From: Trileptium ribeirensis
Taxonomy: Eukaryota; Nematoda; Enoplea; Enoplida; Thoracostomopsidae
DNA length: 64,000 nt
Assembly: GCA_030248225.1 (NCBI GenBank)
Contig: JASANE010011638.1
Coordinates: 62,001-126,000, forward strand
Reading direction: 5' to 3'
Each line of letters starts with the position of its first letter. Positions within the stretch are counted from its first letter, which is position 1. Both the position numbers and the translations under genes were made by a program. Positions 1 through 11,239 of the stretch are shown here, in pieces. The notes beneath the pieces are model-generated. The model was not told the origin of the DNA. It searched no databases and saw only the letters and a list, made by a program, of their open reading frames with translations.

Positions 1-232
1 CGATCGATGGAATTCTAACATTTTAACCAGGGTGCAAAAACAACCACTGACCTCGGGCTGTTACTATCTGTGGTGCTAACTGCGTGCGGCACTCTGTGTT
101 TGCAGTCGATCAAGAGTAACTTTATGTGGTGCTAACTGCGTGCGTCACACTGTGTTTGCTGCCGTTCGAAAGTGAATTTTTGTTGAAGTTTGTTCAGTGT
201 CTGACCAAATTCTGGTCTGAATATAGCAAATC
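1..232 (+). repeat. Upstream leader of BEL/Pao element with 56-bp tandem duplication
   Basis: No coding frame is convincing here. A block of about 35 bases starting at 69 recurs at 125 with two mismatches, giving a unit of 56 bases and two copies. The block lies directly upstream of the gag frame, so it is probably the 5' untranslated or LTR-derived part of the retrotransposon. I could not find a matching 3' LTR downstream, so calling it an LTR would be inference only. Confidence 0.5.
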
Positions 233-1713
233 GTGTCAAAAATTTCCTTTCAAAATAAATTTTCCTTAATATCTAAAATGACGTCAAAACAAAAGCGTCA
301 GGGCATTCGCATGTGTGTTGCGCGTGAAATAAAGAAAATTGAACCCATTAACCAGGGTTCAGACGGCGTAGAAATCAATGTGCTGGAGGTTTCGGTTGAA
401 AAGCTCTACAGTTACCTTGCGAATCTTGATGCAACTAATGACAAAGTTCTGTCGGAATTAACACATGCTTCTGAAATCGATACAGAGATTACTAACACTG
501 CTCTTTATAAGGATAATATTTTGGATATTTTATCTTAAGCTAATGTAGTAATTAAGCACAGCATTGATATGAAGCTTCAAGCTAAGACATCGAACCCTTA
601 TTCATTTACTAAATCAGTCAAAAGTCCCCAACTACGTCTGCCGAAACCAGAATGACCTGTCTTTTCGGGGATCCTATTGAGTGGCAAGGATTTTGGGATG
701 CTTTTGACAGTTCAGTCAACAAAAACGGCACCCTGTCGCAAATTGATAAATTTAACTATGTTAAAGGACTTTTGACCGGAGACGCACTTAAAGTCATAGA
801 TGGTTATAAGCTCACTTCGGCCAACTTTGATGCCGTTGTGCAAGCGCTACAGGAACGTTTTGGCGATCAACAGATGGCAAAATTCGCCCACTTCGAGACA
901 ATGTTAGCGCTGCCCCGAGCCTCTCACAACACGGTGTTTGATGCGTATGAGCGCCACATTCTTAGTTTGGTGGCCCTGGGACTCGGGGAACCTACGTTTG
1001 GGCAGGTTTTCACGCCCATCATGCTGTAAAAACTGCTGAAATACGTCAAAATCGAGCTGCATCGAAAGAATGGATCGCAGCGTTGATCTCTGGAGCATCT
1101 GCGGGAGTGGCTAAAAGATGAAATTCGGGCCCACGACATGGGTGAACGTGTGTTCGGTGAATCAACGCCTGGCCACAGCGATTTCAATTACCAGTCGAAA
1201 TCTGAAAACAGGTCGGGGAAATTCCAGAACAAGAAGAATCTCACTTCGTCAGCTGTGCTGGTGTCCAGCACAACAGATCGGCAACCGAAATGTGCGTTCT
1301 GTGGTCAAAATCACTACTGCGATCAGTGCTCAAAGTTCAGCGACATTAAATCTCGACGTGAACAAATTCCAAACCACTGTTTCAATTGTTTGGGGCGTGG
1401 CCACCACGCGAAGCAGTGCAAGCAAAATTTCCCTTGCGTTCATTGCGGGAAGAAGGGTCATCACCGATGCCTCTGCTACACCAAATTTGGACCAACGGAT
1501 CGGGATTCCTCTAAGCCTAAGGCAAATGGCGCCTTGAATCCTAGTGCAACCCCATACCAGCCTGCATCCAACGTTGTTGCGGTGTTCAATTCTTCAACAC
1601 GGACAATCATGCCGACTGCTTTGACCACGGTTGTTAACTGTAGTAGCCGACACAAAACTGCCGCCCGCCTGCTGTTTGATACTGCAGGGTCAAGATGCTT
1701 CATCACAGAATAG
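233..1713 (+). pseudogene. BEL/Pao retrotransposon gag (DUF1759-like plus zinc knuckles)
   Basis: Gag packages the retrotransposon RNA into cytoplasmic particles. Three frame pieces can be followed. 233-538 is a charged N-terminal segment. 652-1029 has the DUF1759/Gag pattern of BEL/Pao elements (DPIEWQGFWDAFDSSV, FNYVKGLLTGDA, LQERFGD). 1138-1713 holds two consecutive CCHC zinc knuckles (HCFNCLGRGHHAKQCKQ and CVHCGKKGHHRCLC), followed by a Pro/Ser/Thr-rich linker into the protease. Stops after 538 and 1029 and frame changes show it is decayed. The first frame opens on GTG, so no genuine start is claimed. The family assignment is firm and function is lost. Confidence 0.85.
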
Positions 1714-2296
1714 AAGTGTCAAGAGCTTCAACTGCCTGTTATCAATGAAGAATTCGTCTCTATTGCGAAATTTCAGGCAAACAAGCAGCGTACAGCGAAG
1801 TACAAAGTCGTCCAATTTGATATTCAAATACGTCGACAGATATAACCAACGGATCACAGCGAGCGTTGTTCCAATAATTATGTGTCCCATTCAGAAACTG
1901 CCTTTGAGTGAATTACAGTTTCCCATGCTTCGCAAGCTTATTCTTGCGGAACCGTTGATCAAGAAGACTCAAATGTTCCCTGTTGCTGTCTTCGTGGCTG
2001 GGACACATTGCATCAGGTCGTGTCTCCACGGACTCGATGGGACCTGAAACGATTGCCGTCATGTATCTAAGTGCCAGCGTTCTTGATCATGAACCTCATT
2101 TCGGAAACTTTAACATTGAGAAGTTTTGTAGCCTGGAAGACATTTGGATAGGCATTCTACCAAATCAGCTGTCTGGTGATGATGCATCTCACAACGCCAC
2201 ACTTATTCGGGCAGATGATGGTGGTTACATGAACAGATGGCCATAAAAAGATCCAGGTGTTGACCTCCGGACAATTTCAGCCTAACGTTTGGCCGA
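1614..2296 (+). pseudogene. BEL/Pao aspartic protease and pre-RT region, decayed
   Basis: The protease matures the Gag-Pol polyprotein. The end of the preceding frame reads LLFDTAGSRCFITE, which resembles the BEL/Pao retropepsin active-site block (usually LLDSGSQ-SFIT) with the D-T/S-G triad disturbed by an extra alanine. The downstream body is spread over several frames with stops. The pre-RT block near 2100-2165 (FGNFNIEKFCSLEDIWIGI) is recognisable as the F-W-x-x-E-x-I-G-I stretch that precedes BEL reverse transcriptases. Not functional. Confidence 0.65.
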
Positions 2297-2868
2297 TTGT
2301 GTTCGTTGTTGAAACGCCTGTCCGCCAATCCTGATATTATGAAGTCCTATCAGCAGACGATGAATGATCAATTAGGCAAAGGAATTATTGAAGTAGCCCC
2401 AGTGTTCAACCCTCTGGGACAAAAGTGTACCATATGCCTCATCACTGTGTCATCGCTCCAACCAAAGCAACAACCAAAGTGAGAGTTGTCTTCGATGCCT
2501 CGTCCAAATCACTATCAAACGTCCCGAGTCGAGTGTTTTCATCGACGTCTGATAGTTTGGAGGATCTGTGCGGACTGTTGATCTGTTTCCGTCTTTCTAG
2601 GATAGCTTTGGTGAGTGACGCGGAGAAAGCTTTTCTCCAAATCAGTCTGCTAGAAGATGACCGTGATGTGACACGTTTTCTGTAGATTAAAGATCCTTCT
2701 GCGCCTCCACTGGGCGACAACTTAATTGTCTAACGATGTGTCTACATCTTCTGAAGACTAATAGCGATGTCCCTCGCAAAATCCTGAAGGGTCGATATGT
2801 CGATAATGTTATAACTGGTGAAGACAACGATGAAGCAGCGATTCAACGCTATCGCGAAGCAAAAGAAA
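2297..2868 (+). pseudogene. BEL/Pao reverse transcriptase, decayed
   Basis: The reverse transcriptase would copy element RNA to cDNA. Frame 2425-2685 contains the Pao-type motifs MPHHCVIAPTKA, RVVFDASSKS and LVSDAEKAFLQISLLEDDRDVTRFL, so the motif-A aspartate is present. The motif-C block follows at about 2790 as GRYVDNVITGED, with YVDN in place of YVDD. The spacing between motif A and motif C is too short, so the B-motif region is partly deleted. Stops occur at about 2483 and 2683. The element is clearly BEL/Pao and catalytically dead. Confidence 0.85.
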
Positions 2869-3214
2869 TCTTCGAGTCCGCTGAGTCGAGAGAGCTGTGC
2901 CAGCGATGGTCCAAGTTAGCAGCAGATGTTCAGCGTATTTCAGTGTCTGAAATATCTCGATTTTTTGGTTTACCTGTTAAGTGCAATGTTCAATTGCATG
3001 AGTTCTGCGACGCATTATCAAAGGCGTGCGCTGCTGTCATCTACTTGAGAGTTCATTTAGAAATTGGGCTGAGACTTTTGAACAAAGGGGACCTTTGATA
3101 AAAAATTTTTTGTGAGCCGGTCTGAAAGATCCGGTGGATGGGCTTCATCACGATTTCCTGATTTATCAGCTAATCGCTATCGTATGCAATTATCAGTCAT
3201 AGGATAATATCAGC

Positions 3215-4657
3215 TATCGTATGCAATTTGATGTCAAAAACCAGGCTGAAATCTATCAAAACTGCTCAAACGATTCCTCGTGTGGAATGGATTGATGTAG
3301 TGTTCGGTGTACGACTGCTACAATTTGTTCCAGAACAAACCAGCCTGACAACTGACGAAAAGTTCCTGTGGACTGACTCCCAGTGCACTTTGCATTGCAT
3401 CATGCGTGAAAAAGTGTACGCTCGTTTTGTGGAAAACAGACTGCAAGAGATCCGGAAACATCTGGGAGTCCAGTTTAAATATGTCCCAACGGAAGAGAAT
3501 ATCCGGCCTGCCTGCCGACCCGGGGCTGTGACTGTGCCTCACTGTGTTCAAAAAGTCTGTGGTGGAAAGGCTCAATTGGCTCAATCAGATGACCAGTGTC
3601 TGGCCATCTTTCATACCTTTTGCGCCTTCTCCGATAGATGAGCAAAGTCTGGTCGTTAAAGACGAACCTTCAGCTCCGAATCAAATCATTGATGAATTTA
3701 AATTTTCAACGTTGACCCGTCTCCTGCGGTCAACTGCATATGTTTTTATTTTTGTGAACAATCTGCGAGACCTCAAGAATCGTCTGGTCGGACCCCTTAA
3801 ATCAAATGAGCTAGAAATGCCAAACTCGTTGCGAAAACAAAGGTAAAACACTTTGTTTATTGAAGAAGTTCAAGGCTTCGCAAGCAACAACGGCATTGAA
3901 TGGCAGTTCATTGTGCAATACGCTCCATGGATGAGAGGGTTTTACGAGAGGTTGATAGGGGAGGTGAAGCGCTGCCTAAAAAAGTCTGGTCGGCGTGCTG
4001 ACGATGTCTGCTGAGCTGCTCACTGTTATCACTGAGATTGCTGCCTCCCTTAACTCTCGACCCTTTGTTTATGTTAAAAAAGAAGTCGGCTCTTTCTGAT
4101 GAAAGCAGCGAAACGTCCTCCACTTCGCTTTGACATTTCGGGTGACGATTTTTCCTTGCAAAAAACCGGCCGGGATGACATGGTTGCTAAATGGCGTCGT
4201 TAGCAAGTAATTGTAGATCGTTTCTGGAGCCACTGGCAGATTCAGTACTTACTCCGTCTTCGAGAGCGATTGTCCTTCCCACTACCAGCATAACTGCAGT
4301 TCTAGTATTCGAAAGACGGTTCTGTGGTTTTAATCAAAGACAATCTGGTGGGGTTGCAGTCGAAGTTTGGTACATTATATACCTACATGTCAGCAACGAT
4401 GGTCAAGTGCGCTCTGTTACCCTGACACTCAGTAATGGGAAGAAGACTCGTCGCCCCATCATACTACTGTTTCCTTTGGAGTGTGATTCCGGTGCTGATA
4501 TTAACTCCACTGATGGTCAAAAACGGCTGCATGTGTCGTCATGTAAACGAAATTCTAATCCGAAACGTCAAGACGCCCTCGTTGCTGAAAAATGTATTCA
4601 GCAGAATTCTGATGTCGATTCTGATGCTCACGAAACTGCTTCCGTTGAACTATAGTT
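3215..4657 (+). pseudogene. BEL/Pao RNase H, integrase and DUF5641 region (copy A)
   Basis: RNase H removes template RNA and integrase inserts the cDNA. Frame 3228-3641 carries [23 protein letters not shown] and FKYVPTEEN, typical of the BEL/Pao RNase H-to-integrase bridge. The integrase core is mostly deleted. Its end is visible at 3855-4010 (IEWQFIVQYAPWMRGFYERLIGEVK), and a DUF5641 signature lies at about 4215 (RFWSHWQIQYLLRLRERL). Stops and frameshifts are frequent. The same block recurs reversed at 12.4-13.9 kb and forward at 14.5-15.9 kb with near identity, so this is the first of three copies. Confidence 0.8.
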
Positions 4658-4759
4658 TGGGTGTCCCACGTTATTTATAGTTTTCAGCGTTATTTCATTT
4701 TTCGGTCGTCCGTTCCACAATTAATGTCAATTTCACGCTATATAATGCTGTTTTCGTTT

Positions 4760-6048
4760 ATAGATAATCCCAACTCCGCTTCAAATGGTTCGCCAAATTT
4801 TTATGGGAAATGACAATCCGTTGTCGCGTTACTACATCCATCACTGCGTGCGGGTGGGATAATTCCGTGCAACATTCATCGAACAGGCCCGTTGGTTCAT
4901 GACCCTGCGTCAGTGCGTGCAATTTCGTATTTGGGAGGAGCTCCCTGAGTGACGAAGCCGTTTGCGTCAATCCCGGCCTCTGCTCAACTTGGGTGGAGCA
5001 ACGTGGACTAGCCCAAGGGCGGCCTTATCACTAACGCCCAAACGATACACTGAGGAATCCTCCTTGACCAGCTGCATCAACCCAACAACGAAATCAGGGC
5101 GCGTTTTAATATTATGCTCGAATGGATGGGTTAATCGACTTTGTCGTGTGCTGCACCAATAATGACTTGTCTGGTCCTGCGGTGTCTGGGAGACAGTCAC
5201 TAGGGAAAATGGGATGATTGGGTGAGGTCTCAATCCATACGGAGAGTTTCTCAACGATATGTTCTGGTATTGGCTGGGGGACGACGGCAGTGGCCCCAAG
5301 TGGAGCATCGAGACCCTGCTTTGATCTTTTTCCGTATTTGGTGTCAAACTTTCCTTTCCAAAAGACAGTCCTTCTTCTATCCGATTCAATTTGTTCCAAA
5401 ATCAAGCACATAGACGAGGGTAATATTATTCGCATTTCCGGAGCTGTGTTCTCGGACCTGACTGAGGCTGGGCGTACTCTCCGAGTCGGACAGTACGGAA
5501 TCATCATTGTTAATTGCGGGGTGAATGTCGCCAAACGTAGATCACTAATCCGGGAAATAGAATTTCAAATGCTTTCTGAGTTCTTGGATAGGCTGTCCTC
5601 CCTGCCTGGGTAGCATACCATGCTCTTTAGTGGCGCCCTTCCACTACTGCGAACCAAAGGTGAGGATCCGTTCAATCAAATGATGGCTTCGTGTCTGCAG
5701 CGAGTATCTGACGTCATGTTTGTCAATTGGAGTGACACCCGAGGGTGTCCCTTCTTTGTCGATTGCCACTTCGACGACAAGCACCTCTGCATGGATGACG
5801 CCGACGGATTTCATCTGGGCCCTTTCGCGACCCGGACAAATGTGGGAAAACTGGTTCAGAAAAGTTCCGGTATTGTGTTCTGTCGCACACAAATTGACCT
5901 TGGTTCGATACGCTGAAGATGACAGACAACCTCGGGTCAATCCGGATGGGAACTTTGGCTCTTGGGAGTGTCGTGATGTTGATGACTTGGTCATAAAATT
6001 GAATTCTGGTGACACCGAATTTGCATAATTGAGTGTAGCTAATTGCAT
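4760..6048 (+). pseudogene. SGNH/GDSL-type hydrolase-like frame 3' of the BEL/Pao pol (copy A)
   Basis: SGNH hydrolases are serine esterases or lipases. Frame 5218-5916 is open except for one TAG at 5611-5613. It shows the blocks in order: LLLSDSICSKI (nucleophile-serine block), SGAVFSD (glycine block), IVNCGVNVAKR (asparagine block) and DDADGFHLGP (Asp/His block). The hydrophobic MLFSGALPLL strand lies between the third and fourth blocks. Upstream, 4784-5210 has coding-like frames without a recognised domain. Position directly after the decayed integrase suggests an accessory ORF of the retrotransposon, or an abutting second element. No signal peptide is evident. The assignment rests on motif order only. 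Two further copies lie at 11.2-11.8 kb and 16.5-17.1 kb. Confidence 0.55.
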
Positions 6049-6421
6049 TTAGATATGAGTGGATAGAGTTGCTACTGTTGTTATTCGATGTTTCTATTGC
6101 GACTTTTGGTCACTACTAACATAGAGATTATCTTTAAGGATTTATCTGATTAGTGTTTTTAGTTTCTGCAAATGTTCGCCCCCCCAGAACCGCCCCAAAA
6201 ACCAAAACGACAGAGAAAAAAGAAAGGGATAAAAATGCTGCTTATGAAAGATACTGAAATGGTGTAAAAACATGATTTTGACAACTGACCCCGAACCATT
6301 GGGGCCGTACCCCCTACCCACGGAGCCATATATGACAGAGCAAACCCAACAGCGGCAATGAAGTTCAAATGCCACAAAACCCCCAAGTGAAACTTTTCAG
6401 TCGCCAAGACGTCAGAACAAA

Positions 6422-6790
6422 TTGAAGGAGAAGGGGGGGAGGAAAAAGAAGAGAAAAAAGAGGGATAGAAGAAAAAAGAGAAAGAAGGAAAATGGGAGGG
6501 AGAAGAGTGGGGAAAGAAAAGGGGGAAGGTATGGGAAGGGGGTAGGGAGAGGGAAAAAGGGAAGGAAAAAAGAAGGAGGAATTGAGGATTGGAAAAGGAA
6601 GAGAGGGAGGAGAGTAGGAGAGTGGGAGAGATGTTAAAGAGAAAAGAAAAGGAAAGAAGGGAGGAGAAAAGGAAAAGAAGAAGAGGGAGAAGAGGGTGGT
6701 GGTGAAGAGGAAAGAAGAAGAGGGGGGGGGAAGGAGAGAGTGGGTGTGGTTTGTATGGGAGAGAAAGGATGATGAGGAGGAGAGGGGAGG
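6422..6790 (+). other. Almost pure purine tract, probably a pyrimidine-depleted copy of 17,917-18,938
   Basis: About 370 bases consist nearly only of A and G, with occasional T and essentially no C. Both ends sit at positions collinear with segment C. If C and T are deleted from 17,917 onward, the remaining order of A and G runs (including the G-run and the AAAAGAGG blocks) follows this tract closely for at least its first 70-80 bases. A Lys/Arg/Gly-rich open frame at 6,422-6,637 is a by-product of composition, not a gene. Confidence 0.6.
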
Positions 6791-8220
6791 GTATTCTAAT
6801 AGGTAATGAAGTCAGTAATATTTAAGCCTTTGAGATAGATAGTCTCTTTTAGTGAAGAAATTTAATGTCACTGAGAATAGCTAAACGAACTATTGTTATC
6901 AGTTATTGTTCCTGAAGAAACCGTTTTAATAAAAATAGATATATATAATTTTGTTTGCAAAGAAATTGGTGTTCGAGACTATATTTTTTAACTGATTAGA
7001 GACTGTTAGGTAACTAAATTTCTATAAAATGAAATTAGGATGATAGAGAGTCATCTATGTTTATTCGGGATTATGGATTGAGTAAATGATAAACTTTATA
7101 TTACTGTCATGCCTAAAGTAGTTGAATATGATGTCGGTATCTAAGATGTCGTTATGGTCGTAAATGTAGTATCAGGGATTTCGAACGAAACTAAGTATGT
7201 ATAACGTAGGTCATAATCACGTGTGGTAAATTAAAGAAACTGTCATTTCGATGATAGAAAAAGTAGTTGTAAGAAGAATTTAAAATGGAAAGTCGTCGAA
7301 TAGGTTGTCTGAGTAGTAAAAAACTAAAATATGATGATATGACAAATTTTATCGAAGTCTGGAATAAGAAAATTGAACGAAATAAATATTAATTTTAAAT
7401 GAAAATTAATTTTATGAAAAATATAAAATATTAGGAAACTTTAATTCTTTTCATAAATATTAACTTCGTGTCGATGGGTAATCTCGGAACAAAGAAAATA
7501 TAAAAGAAATAAAAACTTTTAATAAGGTTAAAGAGGATATGAAGTAAGATAAAATATTGATTTAAAACTAGGAGAGTTGTATATTGAAGCTAAGTAATTG
7601 TAAATTTCAAAATAATATAAGAAAATATAAGAAATTTTGTCGAGAGGATATTATGTGGAGTAATTTTTGGTTTATGAAACTAAAACTAATGTAATAATTA
7701 TAATATAGAGGTGTTATAATGATATGAAATATATATACTTGAATATGGAGTTGGAGATATATTAAATAATAGTATAGAGAATAAGTGTTAAAGATATTAG
7801 TTTAGATTATGGTGTTATAGTAAATTGATATATATTATGTTATTCAAATCGTGGGGGGTCATTGTTTCTTTCAGTCATCTCTTCGAAAGACGGTTTCATT
7901 AGTGTTGTGTTCATTCGACTGGAATAGTAATAAAAAGAAGGAAAGTTTATAGGAATACTTTGGGAAACTGTAGGTAGAATATTTGTGAAATTTTGATCAC
8001 TTAAAAAGTGTAAAGATATTGAGTTGGTGTGTATATCTTTCTGCTTCAAGGGTAAGGATAGAAATGGTCTCAATGATTAAGAGATAAAAAAATGAAAATA
8101 AGAAAAGGAGGAGAGGGGGAAAATAAGATATATTATATTGGGAAATGAACTGAGGGGAAGAGAAATGAAATGGGATGTTGGGGAATAAAGTAATATATAT
8201 AATTGTATATAAAGATAATT
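6791..8220 (+). other. Cytosine-depleted stretch of the plus strand across the A/B turn
   Basis: Aligned by eye to 18,939-20,182 (same orientation, up to 7,846) and to 20,110-20,595 (reversed, 7,850-8,220), this stretch differs mainly by single missing bases. The missing base is almost always C on the plus strand. An example is AGGTAATGAAGTCAGTAAT here against AGGTAATGACAGTCCAGTAAT at 18,939. Because the repeat orientation flips at about 7,850 while the base lost stays plus-strand C, the loss follows the assembled strand rather than the repeat. There is no gene here, and the frame at 7,840-8,073 minus is not supported. Confidence 0.75.
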
Positions 8221-8360
8221 AAACTAATATTTTAAGTGTAGTTCTCGATGACTATTATTTAATATGATCGTGGTAATATACCATATTCAAGGTATATATA
8301 TTTCATATCATTATAACACCGTGCTAGTATTATAATCTTATGTACATTGAGTTTTGAGTT

Positions 8361-10080
8361 GTGCATAAACGCAAAAATTACGTCGCACATGAAGTATCGC
8401 TCTCGAAAAATTTGTTGATATTTTGCTTATATTATGTTGTGGAAATGTTAGCAATGTACTTAGGCTTCAATATAGCAACTCGGTGCCTAGTTTTAAATCA
8501 ATATTTTATCGTTACTTCATGGGATCCTGCTTTGCAGCGGTGGTTATGTAGAAAGTTTTGTATTTCTGTGTTAGTGCATTTTCTGTTGGGGTTTCCGGAG
8601 ATTGGCACCATGGCGGCGTCACAGCGAAGGTGTAGAGATATTTTTATGGAAAAGAATTAAGTTTTAATATTTTGATATTTTTCATAAAATGTAATTGTGT
8701 CATTTAAAAAATTGAATATTTAGGTGTTGGCGTGTTCAATTTTCTTATTCGCAAGAGCTTGCGATAAAAATTGGGTCATAGTCATCATATTTTAGTTGTT
8801 TTTACTAGCTGCAGCGCATCGGCTGTATTGCGCGAGTTTCATGTTGTAAATTGCTTCTTAGCGACTACTTTTCTGATGCAGTGCGGAGAAGTGCAGTTTG
8901 CTTGTAATTTACAGCGGCGTGGCGCATGCTTAGTGGCGCTTATGTTTATAGATGGAGCTGTAGGTTTGCGTTGCGGAATCGGCTGATACTAGCGCATTTA
9001 CGGCGATACGAGCATCGTTAGATCCGACATCAATATTCAAACTACTTTGAGCAGTGCAGTAATATGAAAGTGTTATCATTTACTCAATCCATAATCCGCG
9101 AATAAACATAGGATGACTCTGCTGATCATCCTAATTTCATTTTATAGAAATTTGAGTTACCGAACAGTCTCTAATCAGTTGAAAAAATATAGTCTCGAAC
9201 ACCAATTTCTTTGCAAACAAAATTATATATATCGTATTTTTATTAAAACGGGTTTCTTCAGGAACAATAACTGATAAGCAATAGGTTCGTTTAGCTATGT
9301 CTCAGTGACATTAAATTTCTTCACGAAAAGAGACTAGTGCTATCTCAAAGGCTGTAAATATTACTGGACTGTCATTACCTGATTGGAAATAGCTGTGTTT
9401 GGCCTATCAATGAACCCATTCGAATTTCCTATACCTTAAAAATGGACGAAGGTTTCATATCGGGCATTATAAAATGGGATCTCGAGTTTAGCCGAGCATA
9501 AACTAGCAAAAACCGTAGCAAATGCCACGAGTTGAAGAACTCTACATAATCCTTTCACGAACCACTCGTCCATTCTCTTTGCATATACTTTGAGTTACGC
9601 AATTTTGCTTATAGGACAAATTTCAGCCAGCTGAACTGCTTCAAGTTTTCTACAAAGAGTGAAGATTCAGCTAAATTGAAACAGTATACAAATATTTTGT
9701 TAAAGCTGGTGGAATATACCTTATTAATGTATCAGTTTGCCAACATATTGTGGACGTTTTCGATATAAAGAAAATTTGGGCGCTAATTTTAATACTAAAT
9801 TTTAAAAAATTAATCTGCTTGGATTAGGAAAAACAATTTCTTCGATGCGCTCAAGGAAATGAGCGTTACTTAAAACGGACATTAGAAACTGCAATTTGAA
9901 ACACATTTCGCGCTACTACATTGTGCGGACATTTTGTTGTGCGCAGAAATACACTACAAGAAAGGAGTGTGGCATCGGTTAATCAGAGCGTAGTGTTACG
10001 TTGTATAGATTGTATGTTGCAGGGGTGAAATCTTAAATTCCGTCTGTGTGTGTGTGATCGGCCATAACTCGGGAACGACG
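8361..10080. other. AT-rich flank in segment B with no supportable gene
   Basis: Open frames at 8,361-8,660 and 8,771-8,986 are short, overlap mirrored frames in segment C, and match no family I recognise. The stretch is simply the reversed copy of about 18,300-20,000 and shows no tRNA, tandem repeat or splice-supported exon. Confidence 0.5.
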
Positions 10081-10900
10081 TAACCGATTTTCATGACCTT
10101 TCGAAGCGACATAGTCGATTGACAGTATACATCACCGAGCGTTTTTTTGATTTGACGTGTAGTTCCGGGGTCAGAGGTCAAAGCAATAGTTTTTGTACCC
10201 TTCACGAAAGCAAGGTTATTTTTATCTGAACTTTCGAATTTTTTCTCTGATTGGTTTTATTTCATAGTAAAACGATAAATGTCGATGCCTCTTTTGGTTT
10301 TTAGATTAAGGCTCTGGTTCTGGAGTTATGGGGTTTGTGGTACGGGGGTTTGACGCCCCCATGGTTGCTTGACCTAAAATTCGAAAATTTGTTCTGACGT
10401 CTTGGCGACTGAAAAGTTTCACTTGGGGGTTTTGTGGCATTTGAACTTCATTGCCGCTGTTGGGTTTGCTCTGTCATATATGGCTCCGTGGGTAGGGGGT
10501 ACGGCCCCAATGGTTCGGGGTCAGTTGTCAAAATCATGTTTTTACACCATTTCAGTATCTTTCACGAAAGCAAGGCTATTTTTATCCGAACTTTCGAATT
10601 TTTTCTCTGGTCGGTTTTATTTCATAGCAAAATGATAAATGCCGATGCATCTTTTTTGTTTTTCGATTAGGAATCCAGTTATGGGGTTTGAGGTATGGCA
10701 TCGTCGTGGTTCGTCAACCCAAAATTCGAAAATTTGTTCTCACGTCCTTGGCGTCTGAAAAGTTTCACATGGGGTTTTGGGGCATGGGAAGCTCATTGCC
10801 GGTAATAATATTTGCTCTGCGACCCATGGGTATGGGGGTACAGCGCTCCCATGGTTCAAGATTAGATGTTATTATGATGGTATTTTACGCCATTTTAGTA
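10080..10900 (+). repeat. Tandem ~345-360 bp repeat, about 2.3 diverged units
   Basis: Blocks recur at a spacing of 345-360 bases. The block AATTCGAAAATTTGTTCT followed by the gaaaagtttcac motif is at about 10,380 and 10,724. The block GAAAGCAAGG-TATTTTTATC is at 10,206 and 10,566. Units differ by substitutions and small indels. Overlapping short frames beginning MATEKFHLGVLWH arise from one unit and show no known domain. The array is mirrored at 17,400-18,270, and one partial unit lies at 6,230-6,420 (minus orientation). Confidence 0.7.
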
Positions 10901-11239
10901 CCCTTCAGGGTTTGCGGAATATTTACGGAAGAAATAAAACTCCGTTCAAGCAACTCCGTAAAGATAACAACTCTACTTCATATAATTACACAAATCGCAA
11001 TCGAAAAGCATAGAAGCACCACCGTAACAACTCTATACAATAATATCCAAAAATTAGCCACACTCAGTTATGCAAATTCAGTGTCACCACAGTTGACTTT
11101 AATAATCAAGCCATCAACATCACAACACTCCGAAGACCCAAAGTTCCGACGCGGATTGACCCTAGGGGTCTTACATCTTCAACGTATCGAAGCGAGGTCA
11201 ATTTATAGGCGACAGCACGCAATACCGGAACTTTTCGGC

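Larger units (their letters stand above)
2869..7846 (+). repeat. Segment A: first forward copy of the triplicated 5-6 kb unit
   Basis: The sequence from 2869 (at the block AATCTTCGAGTCCGCTGAG) to about 7846 corresponds in order and orientation to 14,130-20,182. Identity is nearly perfect from about 3,000 to 5,045, apart from the error-rich start of C. There are many substitutions between 5,045 and 6,170, and about 300 bases present in C are absent near 6,170. Identity with B is very high again at 6,230-6,420. From 6,425 on, the alignment works only if missing pyrimidines are allowed. Its right end turns directly into reversed segment B. Confidence 0.85.

Noticed and set aside
1..230. A defined 5' LTR for the first BEL/Pao element
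   Set aside because: No second copy was found near 4.7-6.1 kb or in segments B and C, and no TG...CA ends or target duplication could be fixed.
6422..6637. A 71-codon Lys/Arg/Gly/Glu-rich open frame, superficially like a disordered nucleic-acid-binding protein
   Set aside because: It lies in the purine-only tract, where stops are rare by composition, and the tract is best explained as a copy that has lost its pyrimidines.
10402..10670. Overlapping frames MATEKFHLGVLWH... and MAFELHCRCWVCS... repeated at 6.2, 10.4 and 17.8 kb
   Set aside because: They are the same ~350-bp tandem unit read in two frames, with no domain, and disrupted differently in each copy. Repetition reflects the repeat, not selection.
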